DNA of 64,000 bases from Albula goreensis (Eukaryota; Chordata; Actinopteri; Albuliformes; Albulidae): positions 30,571,086-30,635,085 of the forward strand of contig CM040752.1 of the NCBI GenBank assembly GCA_022829145.1, read 5' to 3'. Each line of letters starts with the position of its first letter. Within the stretch, counting starts at the first letter, position 1. A program made the translations under genes and the position numbers. Below the pieces are notes generated by a model. The model worked only from the letters and a program-made list of their open reading frames with translations, did no database searches and was not told where the DNA came from. This document shows positions 13,803 through 26,069 of the stretch, piece by piece.

Positions 13803-14289
13803 AAGAGAATCAGAAATGGAAAGAGAGAGAATAAAAGATGGAAAAAGAGAGACATGGAAAGAGAGGGAATGATGGAAAGAGAGAGACAGAAAGAGAGAGA
13901 GTAAAAGATGGAAAGAGAGAGATGGAAAGGGAGAGAGTAAAAGATGGAAAGAGAGAGAGATGGAATGACAGAGAGATGGAAATAGAGGGAACAATGGAAA
14001 GAGGGAGACAGAAAGAGAGAGAGAGTAAAAGATGGAAAGACAGAGATGGAAGGGGAGAGAGTAAAAGATGGAAAGAGAGAGAGATGGAAATAGAGGGAAC
14101 AATGGAAAGAGGGAGACAGAAAGAGAGAGAGAGAAAAAGATGGAAAGACAGAGATGGAAGGGGAGAGAGTAAAAGATGGAAAGAGAGAGAGATGGAAATA
14201 GAGGGAATGATGGAAAGAGGGAGACAGAAAGAGAGAGAGAGTAAAATATGGAAAGAGAGAGAGATGGAAAGGGAGAGAGGTAGAATGTG
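13803..14289. repeat. polypurine (GA-rich) satellite with 108-bp period
   Basis: Nearly 490 bp of almost pure purine on the plus strand, built from GATGGAAAGAGAGAGA-type modules. The marker GATGGAAATAGAGGGA recurs at 13975, 14083 and 14191, an exact 108-bp spacing, showing higher-order amplification. Open frames across it on both strands are low-complexity artefacts. Confidence 0.9.
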
Positions 14290-17200
14290 GAAAGTAGCCA
14301 TTTTTAATGCTGAATATGATCAATGGAACAATATTACTTTCCAGCAACATTCATGAAAACACATGGATGCATATGAAATAACCAAGTTATATATTACCAG
14401 ATAAAGGTCAACTTCAAACTGAAAACTTTAGCAGAAAACTTTACAACTGAAAGGATAATACAGGTATCCCACAGAACCTTCTCTTGCAAACCGAAACTCC
14501 AAACATAGTACAGGAGCTTTAACATTTATATAAATATGTACACTATGTGCAAAAGAACAATTAACCCTCGTAATTACAGGTTTGTATGTTTTACCACAAC
14601 CGAAATGTTACAAGATAAAATGAACATATTTCTGACCACAATACACTACAATAAATCGTGTAAAAGGTTTATGAGCTAGTCTTATTAGCTAGCTAAAACA
14701 CTGATATCTAGATTCTGTAACATTTTCAATATACATTAAAGTAATTATAGTAAAATTGCACTTACACAAATATAAACACTCAAGATATTGAATCTGATCT
14801 CATTCAGCTTCAACAGTGCCATGTCCTGATATTAAAAGTGAGCTTATGTGTCTCACTTATTGGTGCAAAAAAAAAAATGAGCGTTAACAACTATCTTTAA
14901 AAGTGATAAAGTCTAATAACTAAGTGATGCTTTAATTAATAAATTCATGATTTATAAATCATTCTAGTTTTACCTAAAAGAGCAACTGGTGTGGTAAAGT
15001 TATGAGTGGGTGTTTTTTGAGGAATGCACATCATTCCTATTTACATATCACAACTATATTTACATCAAAAATGCAAAATATATACCTCAAAAACCACTAA
15101 CGATTTCACCTCAAAGACCACTAGCTCTTTGAGGGCGAGCCTGGCATGGCCTCAGTGGATGGCAGATCACGACTCTAAAAGCAGATGAAAAGACAGACTA
15201 CTGCAAATCAATATCCTCAGTTAACAAATTTACGTTATTATCTGCAGTGAGATATGAGAGAGCCTCGCAGCTGCCACTGCCAATTCCGTATGAATAAAAA
15301 ACCGGGGCCTACCGCCGCTCGACGAGCAACCCTCCATATCATTTTGATAAAGTACTGTATGAGTAATTGAAAAGATATGAGAGTGAATTATAACAAGTTT
15401 CTCGCTCCCGAAGAGGGATGTCAGCCTTTAGACTTTAGATATCGTTCGCCAAAAAAGAGAAAAGAAGTCACGGAAATAAAGCGCGCAGTGACTGCAAGCT
15501 CTTCATCAACAGCAGCTACGCGAGGGTATTTGATGAATCAAAGGGGCCGCGTCTCCTCTAATTCATCGCTCCATCGCTGAGCGCTAAATGGCTTCAGAGC
15601 GATTCTGAGTGAGCCGGCGTTGTTCACCTCCGTCTTGCAGCCAGGAGTGGACAGACTTTTGTGCACGTTTTAATCAAGCCGAAGTAAACCTTCAGCTTTT
15701 CAGCCTGAGGTCCTTTGTTCACACATTTTCTTTCTTTCTCTTTTTTTTTTTTTTTTGCTGAGCAAGTGGGAGAGCTCCTTTTCTCCCTTAATGTTTATTC
15801 TGCCAGTGCTAACTCTCTGACTAAGGGAGTATTACTGGATAAGGCACTGAAAGGCAGTACCCCGCAGAGACCCCCCCCCCTCCCGTTGGGGGATGAGGGT
15901 GATGGGATCACACTTTGTATCACGGTCTGCTGTCTTATCTACAGGAGAATGCACACAGCTTGCTCCCCCATCCCCTGCAGGGCCCTCCTCTAAAGCTGAC
16001 GACAGGAGTCCTGATCACTCTTTACAATTAAACATGGGGCCCGACAGGCAAAAATGCAGCAGCGCACAGGCAGCGTGCGTATTCCACAAAACAAAGAGCC
16101 CGACTTTTTTTCTGTTTTTTTTTTTTTGACGTGAAATGAACAGCCGTCTGTATCTCGCTCGTAAATAAGTGGAGATGAGCTCTGATGTCGTGTCACATAG
16201 TAAACAGCATGAGGTGACCCAGTTTTCAAAATACATTGTATCTGATCCTTGATAACTCTCATTTATACAAAAACAAACAGCTCATTAGTACCTCCACGTT
16301 CTAAAATTTATTCCAACTTTCTACAAATTGTGATCCATATGTGTTATCCAATACAGAGTGCTTATGTAAAACACAAATATGTAAACACATTTGATAAAGA
16401 GAGACAGCCCAAGACCTATTAAATACTCAATACAATGTTTCATGATACACATTTTCTAAAGTAAAGCCATTCAATGTCAGTGTCTGCAAGCAGTGCTTTT
16501 GCTTTCTATAATGGCACGACATATGTATGACGTACAATATTAATAAACCGTGAAGGAAAACATTTCATCATGGGCAACAGCAATAACAGTAATAACACTG
16601 TGCATTGCAGTGCATACACCCAACAGGCTTCAGGTCATGAGTGCACAGAGACATACACAGATTCAGTCAGCCATCCATGCACCCTCGTGACGAGCGAACA
16701 TTTGTTTGGTCCCTGACCAGCCCAAAGCGCACAGCTCGTCTTAGAGGGCTGACTTTGAGAGTGCCAGCTTTCCAGGACTCTTAAACCCTCCAAAAACAGC
16801 ATGGCCTAGTTTGGTAAACGGAGAATTGACTCATCTGAAATCAAAGCCACTAAAATTTCTGCTTAGGGTTTAATCAGTATAAAAATTGGGATTTTCCAGA
16901 CTGGGGCTTGGATTCCTGCTTAATTTGCTCGAGTTTGGCTTGCAAGTATTTTTAACGTTTTATTCAATAACATTTTCCAATTCAGCGATCACCAAAATTA
17001 ACTCCAAATTATGGGTAAATGTTGACTGAATATTGTTTGAACAAACTAACTTGGTGACGAGTAATTATTCTTATTTTCTTTGCTCCTAAAATGATGATGA
17101 ATTCACATGGCTGCCCTCCTGACAAAAAGCTGCTCTGCCATTGGCTGCTGCCTTCGATTTAATTTGGTCCAAACATGAAAAAGTTTGGCACAGATAGACT

Positions 17201-19385
17201 GACAACATCTGAACAAAACTAATAAATATCAGAACGCCTCTTTAAAAACTGAACAAAACTGAAGTCCCAGCTGAAGTTCCTGACTGAATTTTTGGTTTGT
17301 TTTTTTTTCCATCAGTGGGAGACAAACACACACACACACACATACATCTAAAAAAATAATGTTGACTGATCAAATTAGCGGAGTTAAAATAGGTCTGAAT
17401 TCCTTAAGTCAGACGGTTTATCGCAGACTTTACACATATCCGTGCGTGCATGAATGCACTCGCCGCAAAGCTGGGGCTTCACTCTACCCAAAAGGCACAT
17501 GCCCACTCAAGCATGCCAGCCACACGTTTGTGTCGTCTGACCTGTTCATGAGCCCCGAGCCTGATGTCACAGCAGAAAGAGGGGGATCAGATTAGTCATG
17601 CCCAATGAATCGGCGTCAATTTCCCTGCTTTTATTATCTTTCAGTCCAGCTGCTGGGATACATTTAAGTTTGTACAGCTCTATGTGTGTGGGAGAGGACA
17701 GGGTATGCATACAGGAGAAATCCACATAGAGCTGCATTTACATAAAGGTGAATAGCCACACCAATGACACAGGTCCCCACCAACCGACTCTTCTGTACTG
17801 CCACACAGAGGGTACGGCTTCTATTCCTACAAGTCAATCCTTCGAAGCTTTAACAAGCGAATACCGCCGTCTTTGTCGATAAAACTTGTTTTCATTGTTT
17901 GGATGAAGGCAAAAGGGAATCGGAGAGAAAAGTTGAATGGCCTAAGCTCATCTGCAGATGCTCTCCAGTTCTAAAGCTCAGATTCCCATAAATAAAAGGA
18001 GTGTTTGTGATGAGGATTTAAACAGCCAGGCAGAATAATATGAAGTCTCTCTGAGGGGATAAGCAGTTGACGTTGTATTACTCATTCCATTCATTCCATT
18101 CAACAGTTTCTGAAGGACGACAAGTCTTCGTTCTGTCAACCCGTTCTTATTGAGTTTTTGTTTTGTATTTTTTTTTTTTCCAGATTGTCACTTCACTCTG
18201 AAAGGGCACCCCATTGTGTTGCGCTCCTGCTCTGTTGTCATGGAAGATAATTGTGTTAGTAGTTTGGCAGTGAGAGTGGGCACATGGTGTTCTGTATTCA
18301 TGAAGACCCCTCCCCCTCCCCCCCCATCATTAAACTTTCACAGACAGGCAGATGAAATAGTTTACAAGCTTTACAAATCTGTTCACTTTGTCGTCGGCTC
18401 ATCTTGTGAATATCGAGAAGAATGCTACACAACGTGAACTCAGATCTCTGCTAGTCCACAGAGGCACCCCTGCTTCGGCATGGCTTATTCGCTCCACTAC
18501 CTCATCTTATTCAAAGACTGCACTGCACACAGCACAGCTATTTATCAGCATATGGTGCGTTGCTAGGCTCACTATTCCCATTCATCAAGACTATGAGGAA
18601 CAGTTTTATATTTTTGCAGAGCACAGAGAAATATCCTAATTACTCACGAAAGTATATTACTCAGAACTTCAGTCAAAGCCACGAATACTCTACAAACAGA
18701 GGCCTTTGAACTGTATGGGCACTTTTCTTAAGGCAAAACTCATGTCACAATGGTAATTCTCGATTATTTCGTAATTGGAGCATAATTTAATTGAATTCTC
18801 GGTTTTTAGTAATGTGAATGTTGTATCCACTTAACTGTCACATTCTGCTAGTGTGAAAAGCATGTTTTGGAAACATGAACAAACAGCAAAGGGAAATAGT
18901 GCTCTTATTTGGCCACTGCACAAAAGGTTTAGATCATTGAAGTAGAGTCATATACGTTTTCTGTATCGTTCATTAATTTGTAGGCAACTAGGAGCTTTAC
19001 TCTTCAGATCAAAAACAGGGCCTAACATCTTTGATCATAACAAAACCCCTCTGGTTATCGTCCAATTCCTTAACTAACCCCCCCACCCCCTATACCCACC
19101 ACCACACACAACATGGCCGTCTCTTCAGAGAGTGAATTCAGTTCCAGACTCAGATTGACTCAGCTTTATATGCAGCCGGTTTTTAGTTGAATTCCTAAAA
19201 AACATGTCAGAGGAAGAGGAGGACATAGCTCAGCCCTGCAACTTCATACTCAATCATTTGAGCTCCTGCTTTAAATCGCTCCTTTAGCTGAGCTCAGTAA
19301 AACCTCTGTGGGGTGTAAAAGTGTTTCTGGAAGAGGAAACAGAAAGCCTCCAGATGGGCAGACCTCCAGGGCTGGGTGCGGGTGG

Positions 19386-19667
19386 GTTAGGATATGGCCA
19401 GGGCCTGGATAGGGTTAGCATATTGCTAGGTCCCGGATAGGGTTAGGATATGGCCAGGGCCCGGATAGGGTTAGCTTATGGCTAGGGCCCAGATAGGGTT
19501 AGGATATGGCTAGGGCCCGGATAGGGTTAGGATAGGGCTAGGGCCCGGATAGGGTTAGGATATGGCTAGGGCCCGGATAGGGTTAGGATATGGCTAGGGC
19601 CCGGATAGGGTTAGGATAGAGTTAGCATATGGCTAGGGCCCGGATAGAGTTAGCATATGGCTAGGGT
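19386..19667. repeat. 28-bp minisatellite containing a telomere-like core
   Basis: About nine full 28-bp units plus truncated ones. Each contains GGCTAGGGCCCGGATA followed by GGGTTAGGATAT. TAGGGTTAGG inside each unit equals about 1.7 vertebrate telomere hexamers, but the array is not TTAGGG tandem repeat. Variants (GAGTTAGC, TTATGG) mark older units at the right end. Confidence 0.9.
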
Positions 19668-21017
19668 AAACCTCTTCTCATATCATTACTCCTACTCTGA
19701 GATTACTTATGAATATGACCACTGATATCATTGGGGCGTACAGTTTATGAGTCCTTAAAAATGGGACTGTGCATCCAAATGAGTGATGAGTGAACCATAA
19801 TCCGTGGCATGAGTTATAATCATCATTACTCTGTACAGGAGACTTTCCTGCTGGGGGAAATTATTTTATTGCATTATTGTGTTAAAAAAAACTTCAACAA
19901 ACAATCTATCCATCACCTGTGTTGGAAGTATTGATCTTAGACCTCCCTGACTGTAATTCTGCCTCTCAGAGCCTTTAAGAGAGGCCTTGCAGAGATGTAA
20001 TTCTCGTGTGCGAGAAAAGCCATGGATTCTGAAGTAATTTGTGGGTGAGCAGAGATTGGTTCAGGGGATGTTGTGGGATTGAGACCTGACTGGGGAGAGG
20101 TCAGGGCGGACGATTTGGTATCGTGAGAAAGGGCGGATTCGTGGGGGGAAGGTAATGGGGCCATTCTGCTGAGATACCACGATCTCCAGTGAAAGACAGC
20201 GGCAGAGAGAGCGCGGAGGCCGTGTGGGCCAGACAGGGATTCCCACCGCCACGGCCAGGCCACTCTGACTAAGCCAAACAACTGGAGCGTGCTAATTCAA
20301 GGCCCAAAAAAATACCCCAGCTTTCAAAAAACTCATCATCCAATCTGCAGGATGCTGGAGGCCATCTACAGCTGCAGAACAAGGCCAAACTTATTTTTAT
20401 TTTATATATCTGTTTATTTATTCATTCATTTATTCAAAAGTTAACTAAATTTTTGGAATATGCAGATGAAATTGACATCTATTTTGTACATGGATGGATA
20501 CCTCAACAGTACATGGAAATGAAAAATATCATGAATGTTATTATATATAACATATTACATGATATATTATAACACAGTCACACTGATGATGGCACTTTAA
20601 TTATGCATGTTTTGTAGGAGTGTGGCTGCTTGTTCATTCTGTTTTGTGAGTCTGCTATTCTGGAAATAACTTAATTTTAAATAATTATGTAAGGATACCA
20701 GAGAGCCACTCCATGAAATAATATAATAAAAGGTATTTAATTAAAATACAAACAAGTATCAATGCACGCTGAAAGGGAACATTTGAAAATTAAGGTAATT
20801 GTTTGCTAATTCTTCAAATGAAGACTTTTTTTTTAGTTTATGTAGTCTCCAAAGGGAAGCTGCATTTTGTGGTATTTGTTTTATACAGTCTAATTGGTTC
20901 TGTCCCATTTTAGCCAGCCTTACATCACGGTTAAATGGAGCTGGCTTCCATCCTCACAATGAAGCTCTACCTACACAAGATCAGGATTCACCAGAGAAAG
21001 TAACAGACACTTGGTTT

Positions 21018-21184
21018 GTTATATTACAGTAATGTAGCTGACACCCCTAAGCTGAGTGACCTACAGTGTGAGAATACAATGTAAGTACACCATTAAGAGT
21101 GCAGAGCAACAGTGGCACAGGGCTGGCTAACTGCCCTCCCTGAGCAGAGACTGCAGGTATACTATCACTAAACCACCAACGTAA
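21018..21184 (-). mobile_element. degenerate tRNA-derived SINE remnant
   Basis: The stretch with GTAGCTGACACCCCTAAGC, GTGACCTACAGTGTG and CAACAGTGGCACAGGGCTGG, ending ATCACTAAACCACCAA, resembles a common fish repeat. Intact copies read 'tagctgacgcttttatccaaagcgacttacagtgtg' in part, followed by a reversed tRNA-like head. It is decayed, the family is inferred from memory, and the boundaries are approximate. Confidence 0.45.
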
Positions 21185-21228
21185 TTAACCCTCACTATTC
21201 CACAGTCATGCACAAGTCAAGATAAATA

Positions 21229-21478
21229 CAGGGGGTCCTCGACTTACGAATGAGTTCCTTTCCTACGACTTGTCGTAAGCCGATTTTCGACGTAAGTTGG
21301 AATTTATACCTAAATTATACCTAAATTAACACCTTAAGTCACTCTTACACACTGTACACACAACACACAAAGGACATGTAAAATACAATAATTAAATGAA
21401 ACTTTAATAAGAGAGAACAAGCGTCGTAACCCACGAAACCGTCGAAACTCGAGACCGCCGTAACCCGAGGACCTCCAG
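21229..21478. mobile_element. MITE-like element with short inverted termini and TA target duplication
   Basis: 250-bp element beginning CAGGGGGTCCTCGACTTACG and ending CCCGAGGACCTCCAG. The two ends are inverted copies over about 13 bp with two or three mismatches, and TA flanks both sides (21227-21228 and 21479-21480). Inside, ACGACTTGTCGT-type inverted segments occur. No transposase coding is present. The layout fits a non-autonomous Tc1/mariner-type element. Its family name is unknown to me. Confidence 0.7.
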
Positions 21479-24400
21479 TACTGCACAATATAAAATGCTG
21501 TGCTCCTCTGAAATAGCATGGGCTAAGGGATGGGGAAGGCAGGGAAGCCCAGCTGCATGGAGAGGTGGGTCTTCACCCAGCATAGGGGGCTCTGGTGCTC
21601 TGAACTCGATGGGCTGTATCAGCACCGCACCTTCCCCACCATCGCTCTCTGGGCAGGCCCATTGTGCTGCAGGGCTGTGACCCTGAGAGGCATGCTCACC
21701 TTTCTCAAACACACCCTCACGCATATGTTTGCTGCTGGTAGAAATATGTCTCACATATTTTGGGAGGGCTTCGCTTTTTATAAGCAATTCCAGAAAATAG
21801 GATCCCTGGCAGAATCTGGCAGAAAGCACCTGTTTCGGTTTGATAAATGCTAATGCAAGCACAGTGGAGCCCCAGGTTTGGAACAGAGTCCGTGGTTTAT
21901 TTCACACGGATATTGAACATTTTCTCCAAAAGCAATCCCAATTTTCGAAATGGGATTAAAACGTAGACACAGTGTTTGGGTTTGTTACATGAAGTAATTG
22001 TTTATGGTGAACAGCAATGCCCGGTTTAAAACTGTATTCCGTGAAATTGCACGTACATTTCAAAGATCTGCACTGTATTACTCATGAAACTATATTTACT
22101 GACCTCCATGAGCAGCTTGGTGTATTAACTTCTGAGTTCCAAGTAAAATATGTTTATTTATCTTCTGTGCTGGATTCTATGTTTTTTATTTGAATTATAC
22201 ATTTACCCTTTATTAATGCAAGATATAACAAATTTTAGCTGAGTTTGTCCAGTGAAATTTGTTTTCCCAGTTATAAGAATAATTCAGAACTATGAGTAAT
22301 GATCAAATTTACATGATACATCAACGTACTGAAATTTAATTATGATATAAATAGAAATGGCAACCAAAACTTTGTTTGAATTTCATCCGTGTTATGTTGT
22401 GAGAGAAAAGGGAAGCTCGATGGAGAGTTGTCTTGTTTCTGGTGAGTGAAGAAGACACAAGACACTCTTTAATTTTTAAAGTACCTCACTTTACATTGAC
22501 CTGATTCAGTATTCCAACAATCATATTTACAAGAAATCATACCATTCTTGACAAAAAGGAAAAAGGCAAGAAATATTTCATGTGTGAATGAAGCACAGTG
22601 AAAAATAGCTGTTTCTCAACTATTTTCAGCCCCTGACTGGAAAGAATTACTTGAACAGGAATGGTACTTCTTCAGTGTCAACATTATCTCTCAACCAGAC
22701 CCCCTCTGTTGTAAAAACCTCCCCAATCTGGAGCCAAGCTGTGATTTCAAATCATAAACCTCCAGCAATCATTCACAAATTACCATAAGAAATGACAACG
22801 CTGGCTTCAAATAGACCAGTGCTCCCTGATGCTCTTAAACTTTTTTAAATGTGTGCAGACAAACACAAACTGAGGCTACCCTGACCCGGATACATGATAA
22901 TAATATTTGGGGAAATAATTAAAGAACGCCTTGACTTTGAACTCCTCTGTGTGGTTATTTGTGTATGTTGATTCATGCCCAGCCTCTTCTCTGTTTAAGA
23001 AGCGAGCCAGTGGGGCCCATGCACTCCCCTTCTCCACTTTGATGAGTATTGCGGTATAAACATGCATGCCTGTTTACTGCTTTATTACACAATCAGCTAG
23101 TGTAACTGGCAGCTACCCAGTAGACCCCAAAAGTAACAGAGTTAACAGTTACAGGAAAGTCAATAGAAAGTGGCACTGTCAAAAAAGAGAGAAAACCTGA
23201 AACAAGTGAAAAGTTTAACTTTGGCTATGAAAGTGACCTATTCTTTTTCTGACTTTCTTCTCCATAGTTCTCAGACTTCATAAACAGCCAGTTTAGCATA
23301 AATCTTAAGAAAAACCAAGATTTTAAACCATGGGTACAGAGATCTACCAATGCCAGATTTAATACAGTTACTCAGCACGAAATTAGTCATAAGGTGGTTT
23401 TTATTTGTTTATTAATTACATGAAACTCAGCTTACCTGGTTTCTTAGGTATAAATTAGTTGTCAACTCAACAATGAAAACAAAAAGCTGCATACCGGGCT
23501 ACCATCCAGAATCAACACTGAGTACTGTCTGAGGTGAAAAGTGCACAGACTGAGCCTCTTCAACTGATGGAAGCCTTCAGGTATTAAGCCTATAATGTAT
23601 GTGATGTGAGTCAGGGGTCCACAATTTAAACAGTCTATATACAAAGTATATATTATTTACATGCCTGCTGTAATTGTTCTCCTAAACCTCTTTTCCTGGC
23701 ATTGAAGAGAAATTGTAATATTTATTAGTTCAATTGAAGGTGACATTAGCAGTTTATGTCGGGACATTGAGGAGAATTAAAAACAGTTTATATTATTTTG
23801 GAGCATGATGGGAAATTTAATACAGTGGTTCACATTGGATCCTGAATTATGTATATGTACCATAATTGTCAGTGCAGTGTCAGAATACTAAACTGTATGG
23901 CCAATAAAAATGACTAAAAAAACTAACAGTTATTGCAAAACCCACAAAAAAATCCCTTCAGTAAACATCTGCAATGTATTCAGAAACCACAGATGAACAA
24001 GAAATGTGCACACATACCATATACAAAGACAGTGGACATGCACAAAAGACTTCATTCTGTTGCACCTGTCAGAGCTGAATGAATGATGATTTCTTTTAAA
24101 CCACAGAAAAAGGGAGCATTCTTTCACAAACTTACACCCTAATATATTTCTTGTGTTGAATGAAATCATGCAAGGACAGGATGTGTGAAACCAGCAACTG
24201 TTCCACACATTTTACAAACCGCTAAGAAAAAAACAATTAATTTCACAAAGCACTGGCTCCAAAGGGCTGTGTGCTTTACTATCAGGTCTCTATTAATGCA
24301 ATCAAATGCAACGGCACCACACTCAAAGAACCAGAGAGAGAATTTTCTCTAAATGAGGAGTGGCATCCGAGTCCCCCCCCCCACGCAACGGCTGACAGTG

Positions 24401-25159
24401 GTCTTAACAGGTCCAGCGAGCATGGGTAATCCCTAATAGTGGGTAAAGTGGGTAACCCAGGGGACCCCACCAACCACCCCCCACCACCCCCCACCCCCAG
24501 GCCTCAATGGCAACAACACAGCTCATTTCCTGCTCTGGAGTAGAGGTGAGCAGGGCTCTGCTGGCTGGTCCATGTCTGTCCCTAGAGACTGTGGAGTGGA
24601 TCACCAGTGTGTACAATTCACCGGCCCATGTCAAAGGGTGGAAGGAGCACACTCTCAACTGCCTCCTGTCCAGACACAGGCAGAAAATCCTTCAAAACCA
24701 CGATTAAAGCCTAATCCTTAAAACACAGCATCCTATGAAAATGGTCAATATCCAAGGGTATCTTGACTTGAGATGTTTTTTACATGCTAAGAAAATGTAG
24801 ATCATTTATGATGTTAATCCATAACAATGTGAACTTAAGAGCACATGCAATCAAAACAGATGTTTACATTACAAGATAATTGTCTTTGAATATGTACCTT
24901 CCAATCAAGACAAGTAAATGTGTCCTTTGGCATGTTTTTTTTTATTCTTATCACAATAATGTATGCCCTCAAAGAGCCTATGTAATTACTTTTAATTACA
25001 ATTTAATTTCAAAAGTCCTTAAAGCGACTAAGAGTGTTTTATTGAAGCTAGCCCCATGAAGTCTCAGCATTTTTGGCTTTATTCCCCATTGTGGCCCCCA
25101 CAAACCGCTCTGTAGCCTTGCAGTTCAGTCAGGACATCCCATTTAGTTTGTGTGCGAAA

Positions 25160-25470
25160 GGTCTTGTTGCCAGGCGGATCAGCTCCCCGCCCTTCTGCCT
25201 AATTTACCGCAGCCACCCCCAGCAGAATCCTGCCACCAGCTCTTGACACTCGTTAGTGCGTAATTAGCCTGGAGCGGGCGGGACCGGGCACAGAGTTGAG
25301 ACCTCCATGTTCCATCACCGCCTAATTACAACCATCTCACCGGCGTATTCCGCCTCCGAGACCTCCAAGTCAGGCCGCAATTAGCCAGCCCCGTTCAGCG
25401 AACAATGGTGCAAGGCCCCCACAACACCGACAAGGAAATCTGCCCAACGACTGCTCCGATGAGTCACAAA
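25160..25470. promoter_or_regulatory. candidate intronic conserved element with homeodomain-type motifs
   Basis: A CpG-retaining block with GCGTAATTAGCC, GCCTAATTACAAC and GCAATTAGCC within about 130 bp, in otherwise AT-rich intron. TAATTA cores are typical homeodomain sites. Regulatory function is inference only. Confidence 0.25.
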
Positions 25471-25614
25471 ACACCTTGCGGTAAAGGATTTAGTGCCATG
25501 TGCAGCAATGCACCTTCAGTGGTGTGCTTGTATGAGTTCACTCTGCTGGACTCAATGGCACAGGTCTGATCACCTCACACTGTACCCTGCTGAAAGGAAG
25601 TTCTTCAAAATCTC

Positions 25615-26069
25615 TTTTTTTATTTTTATTTACCCCGATTTTTCCCCTTTTTTCCCTAACCCGAATGTTCAACCGAACTTGTTGACCTCTCCGCATCACC
25701 CGCCCTGACAGCTATGGGAGGAGAAGCCGAGCACGTGACTCCTCCGATTCACGTAACGACTCCCTCACTTCTTTTTGCATTGCGACCGCACCACCAACCG
25801 CACGCTGCATATGACATTGGAGGAAGACGTAGTCAGTGTACAGTCAGTTCGTGCTGCCGCAGGCGCCCAAGCTTGAGCAAGGAGGGCACTATTGTGATGA
25901 GGCCAATGGGAGTATTTTAGCCGACCTACCCCGTATCAAAACCCGGCGAGGCTGGCCAATTGTTGCCTCACCAATGGGTCCTCTGGCCATGGCCAGGAAT
26001 GGCAAAGCTGGGAATCAGACCTCGGGACCCGTAGGCAGCTATTTATCCTACGAGCCACTCAGAGGCCCC
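25615..26069 (-). mobile_element. SINE-like element, tRNA-related head, about 455 bp
   Basis: On the minus strand it starts GGGGCCTCTGAGTGGCTCGT and has a tRNA-like promoter pair: box A near TGGCTCGTAGG and box B near GGTCTGATTCCC, both imperfect. A long unrelated body follows, ending in an A-rich tail (T-rich at 25615-25631 on the plus strand). Imperfect direct repeats flank it (AAAATCTCTTTT at the left, AAATATCTCTTTT at the right), as target-primed insertion would leave. I do not recognise the family. It is long for a simple SINE, so a composite is possible. Confidence 0.6.

Noticed and set aside
13707-14356. Long overlapping open frames on both strands (up to 196 aa)
   Set aside because: They translate a purine/pyrimidine satellite into Ser-Phe-Leu or Glu-Arg-Lys runs. 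No domain, and explained by composition.
21404-21862. Minus-strand open frame of 152 aa
   Set aside because: It runs into the MITE and has no recognisable domain or exon structure.
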